Assembly: GCA_948144175.1 (NCBI GenBank)
Contig: CANXME010002151.1
Span: forward strand, 1-64,000
Direction of reading: 5' to 3'
Length of the DNA: 64,000 nt
Source of the DNA: Closterium sp. NIES-65
Lineage: Eukaryota > Streptophyta > Zygnematophyceae > Desmidiales > Closteriaceae
This document shows positions 11,974 through 22,146 of this stretch, in pieces. Made by a program: the position numbers and the translations under genes. Position 1 is the stretch's first letter. Every line of letters begins with the position of its first letter. A model generated the notes under the pieces. It was not told where the DNA came from and did not search any database. It saw only the letters and a program-made list of their open reading frames with translations.

Positions 11974-13047
11974 TGTTGGTGTAAGGGCCTAATAAACTCA
12001 AGCTATTAAGACTTTATCAAACTTAAAACCTCTCCTCGGGGTCACCTCCAAGGGTCCTTGGGTGCCTGGTACAAGACCAGCCCCTATCCTCGGGTCCGAG
12101 TTTGTAGAGAGAGGGATCAAGAGGGACTTAGTCAAAACAGCAAGAGTACCTTGAACGTCGCGCAGCGTATCGTGCAGACCGTCGATCTGATTAAGCTGAG
12201 AATTTCCTATATCGAAGCTCACTCTAAGAGCTTTAAAATAAGCCAAGTTGCCTCGCGAAATGTTCTGCCATTACGAAGTTATGGCTCGGACAGCGTTAGC
12301 CTAGCGTTGGAGTGCTAGCGTACTAGCGTTGACTCGGGTAGCATTCCGCCGTCGCACCGCATAGAAAGGAAATTCCAGCAAGGAAGGAATTCGCTTGAAT
12401 CGATTTCACTATATTCAGGTACAAACAGAGAAGGAATAAATAGCTCTAGCTAGCAAGGACCTTGGGAATCAACCTGGGAACAACCAGGGATGATCCCAAA
12501 TAATTCCAAGCAACAGAACCAACCTGGCTGGACAAAATAGCAGGTGGTAGGTTGGTGAACAACAACCAGGTTCAGGTCCTAAAAACAGAACCTGTTTTGT
12601 CTTTGCCCAACCAGCCAAATGCTGGTTCCGCTGGTTTCCCCTGGCCCTGTAGCATGCAGATACAGACAAACAACATCCAACCTTCACCTAAATTGTACCC
12701 CTATAGTGCCTGCCCTGCTACACTATAGTCAACCAAACAAAACAGTACAATTTCGAGTTGGATAGAACTGAATCTGCGCAATCAAGTAAGTTGAACCGCA
12801 AAGCTTCCATCTTGGGTTCCTTCGCGAGCTCGTCCTTTCTGCTTGTACTGTTCATAGCGCGTACAATGTTATGCCGAAGCGCACATTGTGCGAGTACCTG
12901 CAAATGCTTCAAGCGAAAATTACGAAAGCAAACAAACACACGAACATTCCATTCATACCCAAATGCATTCGCACACGCATACTTGTACAAACAGACGGCA
13001 GGATGTCGTGCAATGTGAATTTGCACCCAACAATTTTGCACCCAACA
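11974..13047 (-). repeat. 5' LTR of element B
   Basis: Partner of the LTR at 6197-7304. It shares the doubled terminal TTTTGCACCCAACA and differs at only a few places in the parts I compared by eye. TTCTG follows directly at 13048. Confidence 0.92.
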
Positions 13048-13052
13048 TTCTG
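13048..13052. repeat. Target-site duplication of element B (right)
   Basis: TTCTG, identical to 6192-6196. The interrupted reading frame of C lies on both sides. Confidence 0.9.
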
Positions 13053-13500
13053 CAGGATGCATACATTGCTGCTACCGTCGGTGAAGTAGGGAGACTGCAT
13101 CATGTACATCTCGTGGTCGATGGTGCCGTCAAGAAATGCATTTGTCGCATTCAGCTGCAGCAAATCCAGATCCATAGCTGCTGCCGTTGAGAGGAGCATG
13201 CGTACAGTGGTGTAGCTGCCAATAGGAGCGTATGTGTCGTCGCAGTGAACGCTGAAGCGCTGGCTAAAGCCCTTCGCCACGAGTCTGGCCTTGTACTTCT
13301 CCATGGTGCCATCTGGCCGCTCCTTCTTCAATAGCCACTTGCCGTCGACTGTTTTGAGACCTTCGGGTAGGTTAGCCAACGTCCAAGTGCATTGCTTATT
13401 AAGGCTCTCCATCTCCTCCTTCATACCAGCCCACCATTTCTTGCCTTCAGGTCCGGTCAACGCAGCTGCAAGGTCGAGGATGACACCCAAGCGCCTTTCT
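13048..13500 (-). pseudogene. Remnant C, N-terminal half of copia reverse transcriptase
   Basis: The minus strand encodes the copia RT entry block: GKWLLKKERPDGT, YKARLVAKGFSQ, TYAPIGSYTTVRMLL, and the NAFLDG motif. It then runs into B at the position where LYGLKQ would follow. It is preceded by the usual 'ALTGPEGKKWWAGMKEEMES' block that ends the copia linker. The family differs from family 1. It is a fossil split by B's insertion. Confidence 0.88.
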
Positions 13501-14368
13501 CCTCCTCATCTTAGTCTTGGTACTCCACTTCGTCATCGCTGTCCATGTTGCAATCGTCCTCAGCAAGGTACGCCACGTCGTATGGTTTTTCCTCATCGTC
13601 CGCATCCTAGGCCGTCATGGCTGATGGCTGAAACTGTACGGATGGCACCCCCTTGTTAGGCCTGCTGGAGCGATGTGGAGGTGGTGGAATGGGCTGGATG
13701 TGGGAAACTGCAGGTGAGGGTTCATGCTCATGGGCCATTTGTGACTGCTCATCAACTGCTAATTTTTCTTCTTCTTGCACTTAATCAGCCATGCTGGTGC
13801 CAACCTCCAGAGGACCATCCTCTGGTCCCACGGGCGCCGAATCAGCAACGGAGGGTGGACCGAGAGGAGCAGATGCAGTAGGTGTCTTGGTGCTTAAGAG
13901 GGCCACCGAGCGATCAAGGGGTTTCTCTCCCCCTTGCACGGACTGTACCGGGACCACGATGATGGTACATGGTGGTGGCCGATTCTGCTCGGGGTTGTGG
14001 GGCTCAAGAAAGAGATATGGCAGCGTGCTACAAGTTGGGCATTGCTTTGGAGCCCACCGCGTACGTCTTGAGGCTGGCCGCTCCGTCAGCAACCGCCTTC
14101 GTCATGCCATTGCAAGTCACTGCAGCCACCGTGCCGTTGCATGCTGCTCCAGCCGCCGTGCCGTCGCATGCTGCTGCAGCTACCGTGTCGCTGCATACCG
14201 CTCCAGCGGGTACCGGTGCAAGAGACTGCACCCACTATGCCGTTGCATGCCGCTCCAGCCGTCGTGCCGTTGCAAGCCCATCCAGCCGTTGTGCCGTTGT
14301 ATGCCGCTGCAGCCGTTGTGCCATTGCTTTCTGGCTACGGTTTCAGGTCAAGGTAGAGAAGACGATGG
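13501..14368 (-). pseudogene. Remnant C, probable integrase-RT linker region
   Basis: Low-complexity sequence lies upstream (minus sense) of C's RT, where copia elements carry a poorly conserved linker. The minus strand has a Pro/Ser/Thr-rich frame at about 13781-14092 and a repeat-encoded Ala/Gly/Cys/Asn frame farther up. No integrase core motif was found between here and the gag piece at 15076, so that part of C seems to be missing or too decayed to read. Confidence 0.5.
14130..14345. repeat. 27-bp imperfect tandem repeat
   Basis: About seven to eight diverged units begin GTGCCGTTGCATGC and continue with CTCCAGCC. The period of 27 bp keeps frame, giving a nine-residue repeat in either strand. 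A non-repeat spacer interrupts the array around 14205-14230. It lies in the presumed linker of remnant C. Confidence 0.75.
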
Positions 14369-15075
14369 TGTTAGACACAAATGATGTAGTCTAGGAAGAT
14401 TAGGAGCCAAAATATCTCAAAATCGTTGGGCCTAGTTTCTGGACATAAAAGTCAAGTTCACAATAAACGCCGTTGACGACAAGTTCACCGTCAAAACTTC
14501 ATCAAACTCAGATATGTTGTAGCCCTGTTCCGCGGCTACGGTTCCCAATGTGAATCGTACGATAAGAAGAAGTATTTCTTGAGTTATAAATTTCGGCGCA
14601 CTAGGGGGTATGCTGCCACAAAAAAATTAACTCAATTATAATTGTCTCACAATTACCACACAAGAAAGTAAGAGTAGCTAGAAACCAGGTAAGAGAGAAG
14701 AGGAGGATGAGGGGGAAGGTCCCAAGAGAGTCCCCGACCAAGGAAACCCCATACCACACATTTTCCCTCGTTATTGACACCCCAACTTTGACCTTTGTCA
14801 CTTTCCCAACCCGTGCCATCCGCCTCACCCAACTTGGCCACACTTGCCAACCTGGTTTGGCTTCTCCCAACCACTTGGCATTAACTACAGTGATGGGGAC
14901 GAATTTCCCAACCCCCAAAAGTCTGTACCCCATATTGAGTCACTTCACAACTTCCCAAAGCCGTCGCATCCCAACCAAAACTTCGAACGAACATAACTTC
15001 GTCGTTCTTGCTCTGATCGCAACGATTCTTGGTTCGTCGGAAAGCGCGCCGTTGCTGCCACTTGTCCTCCCAATG
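14369..15075. mobile_element. LTR-like non-coding insert in remnant C
   Basis: About 700 bp with no copia coding motif separates C's linker from its gag piece. It starts TGTTAGACACAAATG and carries a phrase common in plant LTRs (aacataacttcgtcgttc near 14990, like the 'ccataacttcgtaatgg' of family 1). I could not fix the right end or find a target duplication. It could be a solo LTR or a stretch of an unrecognised element. Confidence 0.4.
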
Positions 15076-15892
15076 CGATGATGCGGGTGACACCTTCTTC
15101 GGTTTGCAAATTTTCTCTTTTGTCCATGAGTTGCCCAGGGGAGACCAAGTTGGCCTTCATTCCTGGCACAAAGAGGACATCATGTAGGATCACACGCAAA
15201 CCGTTAGTGCCATCCCATCTCGTCAAGGAACTCGCGACGATAAGCGCTACACCATTCCCATCTCCTTCAGCTATGTTTGCGGCTACCGTGGGCGTTGCAT
15301 CCTTCTTCCTGTTGAGGCACTTGGCAGCCATATGCCCCTTCTCATTGCAATTGTAGCAAGGTCCCTTAAAAGGGCCTTGCTTCTTCTCCCGCTTGCCAAC
15401 CTTCTTCTTGTCCGTCTGCTCCCTTCCCCCTTTTCCTTCCTTCCCGTTGACCCCCGTTATAGCCACCATGGTGTTGACAGCGCCCGAGAAAGCAAATGCA
15501 TTGCTGGTGATCTGCTTGTAACTCTGTTTGATGGAATAAGTCTGCTCCTCCATCAATGCCCACAGCACCAGGAGCCTCGTGCTGGTCGGTGCAACAGCTC
15601 CTCCACCAGCTCCCCCTTGCTGGCCACCAGCAGGTGGTTGCTCCGCTGCACACTCCTGAACCAAGCGTATTAGACGACCGTCCACAATAAGGTCGATCTC
15701 CTTATCAATACGTTAGCGAGGTGTTGACGAATGGACGCCTCCAGCTCCTGACGAGCATTCAGGCACACGGCTCTCGTTAACCTCTCCATCCGCGGTCAAA
15801 ATGAGCGTCGGCTAGACCAAAGTAGGAGCGAGGTGAAGGAAGGACGGTATCAAGCAACTAGTTGGATCAATGCAGATAATGCAGCTCGAATA
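15076..15892 (-). pseudogene. Remnant C, gag C-terminus and start of protease
   Basis: The minus strand encodes the end of a copia gag with zinc knuckle CYNCNEKGHMAAKC (about 15310-15350) after a Lys/Gly-rich stretch, then protease flank LHDVLFVPGMKANLVSPGQL. A TGGTATTCGAGC-like primer-binding site (about 15881-15892) lies upstream of the decayed gag start. Orientation, order and spacing suit the same element as the RT at 13048, but this assignment is an inference. Broken, with several breaks. Confidence 0.72.
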
Positions 15893-16459
15893 CCATATAG
15901 AATTCCACAACTATATCAGGTTAATAGAGCTTGAAAGAACGACTCCAACGCACCAAAGATTGCAAGATACGGTCCAGTATAGCCAGAGATACACACAAAC
16001 ATAATAGTGAGAATGACGTGATTGATTTTTGGTTAGTTCTCTCTCGTTTTATACTAGGACGCAATACAAAACAAAGCATACAAGAAAGTGTCGACCCGGA
16101 TTGCACGTTGAATTTTGTCGACGAGAAATTCGGAGCCTTGAATTTCACAAGGTGAATTCCATTGACTTAAATTCCTAAGACGAGAATTTCCGCGACGAAA
16201 ATTCTGTCGACCACCGACTGTAACTCCTGTGCGAATTCCGTTGACTTTGACACTTCGCTGCAGAGTTTCAAACCGAACGCGACCCAAGATTGATTTAGCC
16301 AAACTGTCCCCAATCTGTCCCCAATCCGTCTTGATAAGACATTTTTGGGACTTTTAGCAAAAACTATCCTTAATCTGTCTTTCAGGACGGATTTGAAGGT
16401 CACAAGTTCAAATCCCAGCGCAGAAAGTTTGTTGCTCATGGCAGCATTTCATTCGAACA
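15893..16459 (-). repeat. Probable 5' LTR and flank of remnant C
   Basis: Non-coding AT-richer DNA follows the primer-binding site of C, where the 5' LTR should be. I could not define TG/CA ends. From about 16085 it contains repeated GAATTTC/GTCGAC-type words. The last part (16400-16459) leads into the minisatellite. No gene seen. Confidence 0.4.
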
Positions 16460-16765
16460 CAATGGACCGGTTTTACCTACTGGTAGGATCAACTGGCCCG
16501 TTCGTCCAATTGACCGAAGGATCAACTGGCCCGTTCGTCCAATTGACCTGTTGAACCAACAGGCCCGTTGGTCCAGTGGACCGGTTGGACCAGCTGGCCC
16601 ATTGGGCTAGTGGACCGGTGGCACCAACTGGCCCATCGGTTTAGTGGACCAGTGGCACCAACTGGCCTGATGGTTGAGTGGACTGGTCAGACCAACTTGG
16701 CTATTAGTCCAACAGACCGGTCGGACCAACTGGCCGGTTGGACCAACCGGCAAGTTGGTCCAACG
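16460..16765. repeat. 34-bp minisatellite, array 1 left part
   Basis: Diverged tandem units of about 34 bp are built from TTGGTCCA, GACCGGTTGGACCAAC and TGGCCCG. Each unit holds two inverted repeats (TTGGTCCAA...TTGGACCAA and GGACCAAC...GTTGGTCC). The array is cut at 16765 by solo LTR D and resumes at 18293. Confidence 0.9.
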
Positions 16766-18292
16766 TGTTGGTGTAAGGGCCTAATAAACTCAAGCTACTA
16801 AGATCCAAACAAAACCTCTCCTCGAGGTCACCTCCAAGGGTCCTTGGTGCCTGGTACAAGACCAGCCCCTATCCTCGGGTCCGAGCTTGTAGAGAGAGGG
16901 ATGAAAAATGATTTGGCCAAAATAGCAAAAGCACATTTAACATCGCGCAGCGTATCTTGCTCACCGTCGATCGGATTAAGCTTAAAAATTCTTATATCAA
17001 AGCTCACTCCAAGAGCTTCAAATGAACCAAGTTGCCACCCAGAAAGTGCTGCCATTACGAAGTTATGGCTCGGGCAGCGTCGTAGTGCTAGCGTACTAGC
17101 GTTAACTCGGTAGCATTCCGCCGTCGAACCGCGTAGAAACGATATTCCAGCAATGAAGAAACTCGCTTGAATCAATTTGACTATATCCAGGTACAAACAG
17201 AGAACGAATCAGTAGTTCTACCAAGCAAGGACCTTGGGAATCAACCTGGGTACAACTAGGGATGTGTGCTTGGGTGCCTGGTACAAGACCAGCCCTTATT
17301 CGCGGGTCCGAGTTTGTAGAGAGGGGAACAAAGAATGACTTAGCCAAAATAACAAGACTACCTCGTCGTGCAGCGTATCGTGCACACCGTTGATCGGATT
17401 AAGCTGAAAATTTGCTATATTTATGCTCGCTCCAATAGCTTTTAAATAAGCCAAGCTGCCCACCAAAAGTTACAGAGTTATGGCACAGACAGCGTTTGGC
17501 CTAGAGTAGTAGAGCTCGCGTACTAGCGTTAACTCGGTAACATTCCGCCATCGCACCGCGTAAAAATGAAATTCCAGCAAGGAAGGAATTCGCTCGAATC
17601 AATTTGACTATATCCAGGTACAAACAGAGAAGGAATAAATAGTTCTACCTAACAAGCACCTTGGGAATCAACCTGGGAACAACCAAGAATGATCCCAGAT
17701 TATTCCAAGCAACAGAATCAACCTGGCTAAAGAAAACAGCAGGTGGTAGGTTGGTAAACAGCCTCTGGTTCTGGTTTTCATTACTAGAAAACAACAGCCA
17801 GGTTCAGGTCTTTTAAACAGAACTTGTTTTGTCTTTGCCCAACCAGCCAAATGCTGGTTCTACTGGTTTTCCCTGGCCCTGTAGCATGCAGATACAGACA
17901 AACAACATCCAACCTTCACCTAAATTAAAATCCTATAGTGCCTGCCCTGCTACACTATAGTCAACAAAACAAAACAGTACAATTTTGAGTTGGATAGAAC
18001 TGAATCTGTCCAATCAATTCAACTGAACTGCAAAGCTTCCATCTTGGATTCGTTTGTGAGCTCGTCCTCTCTGCTTGCACTGTTGATAGCGCATACGATG
18101 TTGTGCGGAAACGCACATTGCACGAGTACGTGCAAATGCATCAAGCAAAAATTGCAAAAGCTAATAAACATACCAATATTCCATTCACACCCAAATATAT
18201 TCGCACATGCATACTCATACAAGCAGACGGCAGGATGTCATGCAATGTGAATTTGCATCCAGCAGTTGTGCAGTGGGAATTTGCACCCGACA
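16766..18292 (-). mobile_element. Solo LTR D (family 1, diverged, internally duplicated)
   Basis: The sequence starts TGTTGGTGTAAGGGCC and ends TTGCACCCGACA, the two termini of a minus-oriented family-1 LTR, with no coding region between. It is about 1.53 kb instead of 1.1 kb because the LTR's first part appears twice, the second copy starting near 17264. Flanks CAACG (16761-16765) and CAATG (18293-18297) look like a worn target duplication in the minisatellite. It is more diverged from the other family-1 LTRs than they are from each other, so it is an older insertion. Confidence 0.85.
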
Positions 18293-19193
18293 CAATGGAC
18301 CAAATGGACCAACTGGCCCATTGGACAAATAGACAGGTTGGAACAACAGGCCTTTTGGTTGACAGGACTGGTTGGACCAACTAGCGTTTTGGTCCAATGG
18401 AGCGGCCGGACCTACTGGCCTTTTGGTCAAGTGGACCAACTGGCTCGTTGGTACACTAGGCCAGTAGAACAAAATCGCCCGTTGGTCAAATGGACTTGTT
18501 GGACCAACTGGCACATTGGTCCAATGACCAACTCGCCTGTTGGTCTACTGGACCGATTGCACCAACTAACCTTTTGGTCGAGTGGTTCGACAAACTGGCC
18601 TGGTGGTCGAATAAACCGGTTGGATCTAGTAGTACGTTGGTCCAATGGACCGGTTGGACCAACTTAGTTTGTTGGTCCAATTGACCGGTTGGACCAACTG
18701 GCCCGTTGGTCCAATTGACCGGTTCGACCAACTGGCCCGTTGGTCCACTAGACCGGTGGAACCAACTTGCTTGTTGGTCGAATGGGCTGGTTGATCCACG
18801 TGACCAACTAGCTCGTTGGTAATGAGGACAAGTTGCAGCAATGGCTCGTTGGTCTAATGCACCGGTAGGACCTACTGGCCTACTTGTTTATAGGACCGGT
18901 TGCACCAACAAGCCTGTTGGTCCAATTAACTGGTTGGACGAACTGGCCTATAGGTCTAATAAGCCAGTTGGACCGACTGGCCGGCTAGTCCAGGACCGGA
19001 TGGACCGATTGGCTGATTGGTCCATTGGACTGGTTGGACCAACTGACTTGTTGGTCTCATTGACCGGTTGGACCTTTTGGCCTGTTGGTCTAGTGGACCA
19101 CTTGGACCAAGTGGTTCGATGGACCCGTGGACCGGTTGCACCAACAGGCCCATTGGTCCATTGGACCAGTTGGACCAACAAGCCCGTTGGTCC
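18293..19193. repeat. 34-bp minisatellite, array 1 right part
   Basis: About 26 diverged units of the same 34-bp repeat. The clearest adjacent pair is around 18670-18735, where the period can be counted directly. Because 34 is not a multiple of three, each frame reads through all three phases of the unit, and long stop-free stretches arise in several frames on both strands. These are not genes. The array ends at the LTR of element E. Confidence 0.92.
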
Positions 19194-19849
19194 TGTTAGG
19201 TGCAAATTCACGTTGCACGAGATCCTGCCGTCTGTTTGTACGAGTATGCGTGTGCGAATGCATTTGCGTGTGAATGGTATGTTCGTGTGTTTGTTTGCTT
19301 TCGCAATTTTCGCTTGAAGCATTTGCAGGTACTCGCACAATGTGCGCTTTGGCATAACATTGTACGCGCTATGAACAGTACAAGCAGAAAGTACGAGCTC
19401 GCAAAGGAACCCAAGGTGGAAGCTTTGCGGTTCAACTTACTTGATTGCGCAGATTCAGTTCTATCCAACTCGAAATTGTACTGTTTTGTTTGGTTGACTA
19501 TAGTGTAGCAGGGCAGGCACTATAGGGGTACAATTTAGGTGAAGATTGGATGTTGTTTGGAATTATTTGGGATCATCCCTAGTTGTTCCGAGGTTTATTC
19601 CCAAGGTCGATGCTAGCTAGAACTATATATTCCTTCTCTTTTTGTACCTGAATATAGTGAAATAGATTCAAGCGAATTCCTTCCTTGCTGGAATTTCCTT
19701 TCTACGCAGTGCGACGGCGGAATGCTACCCGAGTCAACGCTAGTACGCTAGCACTCCAACGCTAGGCTAACGCTGTCCGAGCCATAACTTCGTAATGGCA
19801 GAACTTTTCGCGAGGCAACTTGGCTTATTTTAAAGCTCTTACCCCAACA
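19194..19849 (+). repeat. 5' LTR of element E (short form)
   Basis: Begins TGTTAGGTGCAAATTC and ends CCCCAACA. At about 656 bp it is clearly shorter than the 1.07-1.1 kb LTRs of its relatives. Otherwise it is the same sequence. Confidence 0.88.
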
Positions 19850-19852
19850 AGC

Positions 19853-19864
19853 TGGTATCAGAGC
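19853..19864 (+). other. Primer-binding site of element E
   Basis: TGGTATCAGAGC, complementary to the 3' end of initiator tRNA-Met, three bases after the LTR. Confidence 0.87.
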
Positions 19865-19895
19865 TGCGTTATAGTGATCCTCGATATAGGTAGCT

Positions 19896-21027
19896 ATGGC
19901 GGGGAACACCTCGGCGGTAGCTGGTGAATCTTCAGCCCAAGATCGTAGCGGCAGCCATGATTCTGGTGTTTCTGCGCCAAGGGGAGCGCGAACAAGCCAG
20001 GGCTCACTGATCAAGGAGGTGCTGAAAAACTTCACCGTCGAGAAGTTCAATGGTGAGGGCTATGATGATTGGGCCTGGAAAATGCAACTTTATTTCCGTC
20101 AGATCGGATTGCTGAAACTAATGATTGGGGAGGAGCCTAGACCGAGTGACCCCGCCCTTCAGGAAGATTGGGACGAGCGCGCCTCGGCTGGCTACTACTT
20201 GATGACGCAGAGTTTGGAGCTGAACCAGCATCACCACGTTATGCACCTGCTGCCGGAGGTTGAGTGCGGTCCGAAGGCGTGGACGGTGTTGAAGGAGCTG
20301 CACGCACCTACCTCCGTCGCTGCGACGCTCATGATGGAGAGGGAGCTGTCCGCGTTGCGCCTAAGCGAGGGAGAGCCGGTACAACCCATCCTGGACAAGA
20401 TGCGTGATCTCTACGCGAAGCTGGCGATCGCGGGAATCACCTACCCGGAGCAGACCAAGTGCCTGAAGATGCTCTCGCTGCTGCCGGAATCGTGGCTTCA
20501 ATTCACGAGCGGATTGAGCCTGCCGCAGAACCAGAGCTTGTGGACGCTCGAGTGGGTGCGGACAAAGATTCTGGAGGAGGACTTCCGTCGCCGCCAACTG
20601 AGGGGTGGAGACGACGGCAGCAGCGGCTACGGGATGCAAGGGAGCCGACGTGGGAAAGGACGTGGCTTCGGTGGTGCTGGACGCGGTGCAAAGAAAGACG
20701 ACGACTCCAACGACCAACAAGGAGGTACCGGTTGGGGTCGCGGTGCGAAATCTGGACGTGGGGGCAAGTCGGGTGCTGGTGGCAAAACGATAGGGAGTTG
20801 CTTGTATTGTGAGAAGGAAGGGCACCCCTGGTTTTTGTGCTATAAGAAACCCGATGGATGGACCCCCCAGAATCGTCACCAGGATGGCGGCGCGCGGAGG
20901 AACCAGAAAAACGGCGCCAACATGGTCGCTGATTCGTCCGACAACAACCCGAAAGGCAACGGCGGTGCGGAGAAGAAGAAGGAGCGCACCGCGGGCCAAT
21001 TCTTCCATGTGGGAGACAAGGGGGAGC
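19896..21027 (+). pseudogene. gag part of element E
   Basis: Starts with MAGNTSAVAGESS and runs through the copia gag domain, the Gly/Arg-rich stretch and the zinc knuckle near 20810 to the Lys/Glu-rich region just before the protease. There element F is inserted, at the GGAGC target. The matching downstream part resumes at 27605. Confidence 0.92.
21023..21027. repeat. Target-site duplication of element F (left)
   Basis: GGAGC, repeated at 27605-27609 on the other side of F. Confidence 0.93.
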
Positions 21028-22100
21028 TGTTGGGTGAAAATTCACATTGCACGACATCCTGCCGTCTGTTTGTACGAGTATGCGTGTGCGAATGCATTTG
21101 GGTTTGAATGGAATGTTCGTGTGTTTGTTTGCTTTCGCAATTTTCGCTTGAAGCATTTGTAGGTACTCGCGCATTATGCGCTTCGGAACAACATTGTACG
21201 CGCTATGAACAGTACAAGCAGAAAGGACGAGCTCGCAAAGGAACCCGAGATGGAAGCTTTGTGGTTCGGCTTATTTGATTGCGCAGATTCAGTTCTATCC
21301 AACTCGAAATTGTACTGTTTTGTTTGGTTGACTATAGTGTAGCAGGGCAGGCACTTTAAGGGTACAATTTAGGTGAAGGTTGGATGTTGTTTGTCTGTAT
21401 CTGCATGCTACAGGGCCAGGGGAAACCAGGTTGGGCAAAGACAAAACAGGTTCTGTTTTTAGGACCTGAACCTGGTTGTTGTTTTCCCAGGTTGGAAAAA
21501 CAGAACCAGAGGTTGTTTACCAACCTACTACCTGCTGTTTTGTCCAGCCAGGTTGGTTCTGTTGCTTGGAATTATTTGGGATCATCCCTAGTTGTTCCTA
21601 GGTTTATTCCCAAGGTCCATGCTAGCTAGAACTATATATTCCTTCTCTGTTTGTACCTGAACATAGTCAATTTGATTCAAGCGAATTCCTTCCTTGCTGT
21701 AATTTCCTTTCTACGCAGTGCGACGGCGGAATGCTACCCGAATCAACGCTAGTACGCTAGCACTCCAATGCTAGGCTAACGCTGTCCGAGCCATAACTTC
21801 GTAATGGAAAACTTTTCGCGAGGAAACTTGGCTTATTTTAAAGCTCTTAGAGTGAGCTTCGATATAGGAAATTCTCAGCTTAATCCGATCAACGGTGTGC
21901 ACGATACGCTGCGCGACGTTCAAGGTACTCTTGCTGTTTTGACTTAGTCCCTCTTGATCCCTCTCTCTACAAACTCGGACCCGAGGATAGGGGCTGGTCT
22001 TGTACCAGGCACCCAAGGACCCTTGGAGGTGACCCCGAGGAGAGGTTTTAAGTTTGATAAAGTCTTAATAGCTTGAGTTTATTAGGCCCTTACACCAACA
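21028..22100 (+). repeat. 5' LTR of element F
   Basis: 1,073 bp, TGTTGGGTG...TTACACCAACA, a family-1 LTR preceded by GGAGC. Confidence 0.92.
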
Positions 22101-22103
22101 AGC

Positions 22104-22115
22104 TGGTATCAGAGC
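22104..22115 (+). other. Primer-binding site of element F
   Basis: TGGTATCAGAGC, three bases after the 5' LTR, complementary to initiator tRNA-Met. Confidence 0.88.
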
Positions 22116-22146
22116 TGCGTTATAGTGATCCTCGTTATAGGTAGCT

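Larger units (their letters stand above)
6197..13047 (-). mobile_element. Element B, near-whole family-1 Ty1/copia
   Basis: This element has both LTRs, a primer-binding site, a full gag-PR-IN-RT-RH coding region and a polypurine tract, flanked by exact TTCTG target duplications. It sits inside the RT of remnant C. Both LTRs carry the same extra 15-bp terminal duplication (TTTTGCACCCAACA copied at the outer edge), which shows they belong together. The LTRs look almost identical by eye apart from a modest length difference, so the insertion is young compared with C. The coding region shows about one break. Confidence 0.95.

Noticed and set aside
16380-16415. tRNA-like B-box (AGTTCAAATCC), possibly a tRNA gene or SINE
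   Set aside because: The flanking bases do not form a T-stem, no A-box was found at the right distance, and no cloverleaf could be drawn.
16460-19193. Repeat-spacer pattern suggesting a CRISPR array
   Set aside because: Units are contiguous and diverged with no unique spacers. The surroundings are eukaryotic retroelements and no cas gene is present.
18841-19317. 158-codon open frame in the minisatellite as a gene
   Set aside because: It reads through repeats into an LTR; the frame exists because the repeat unit lacks stops in most phases.
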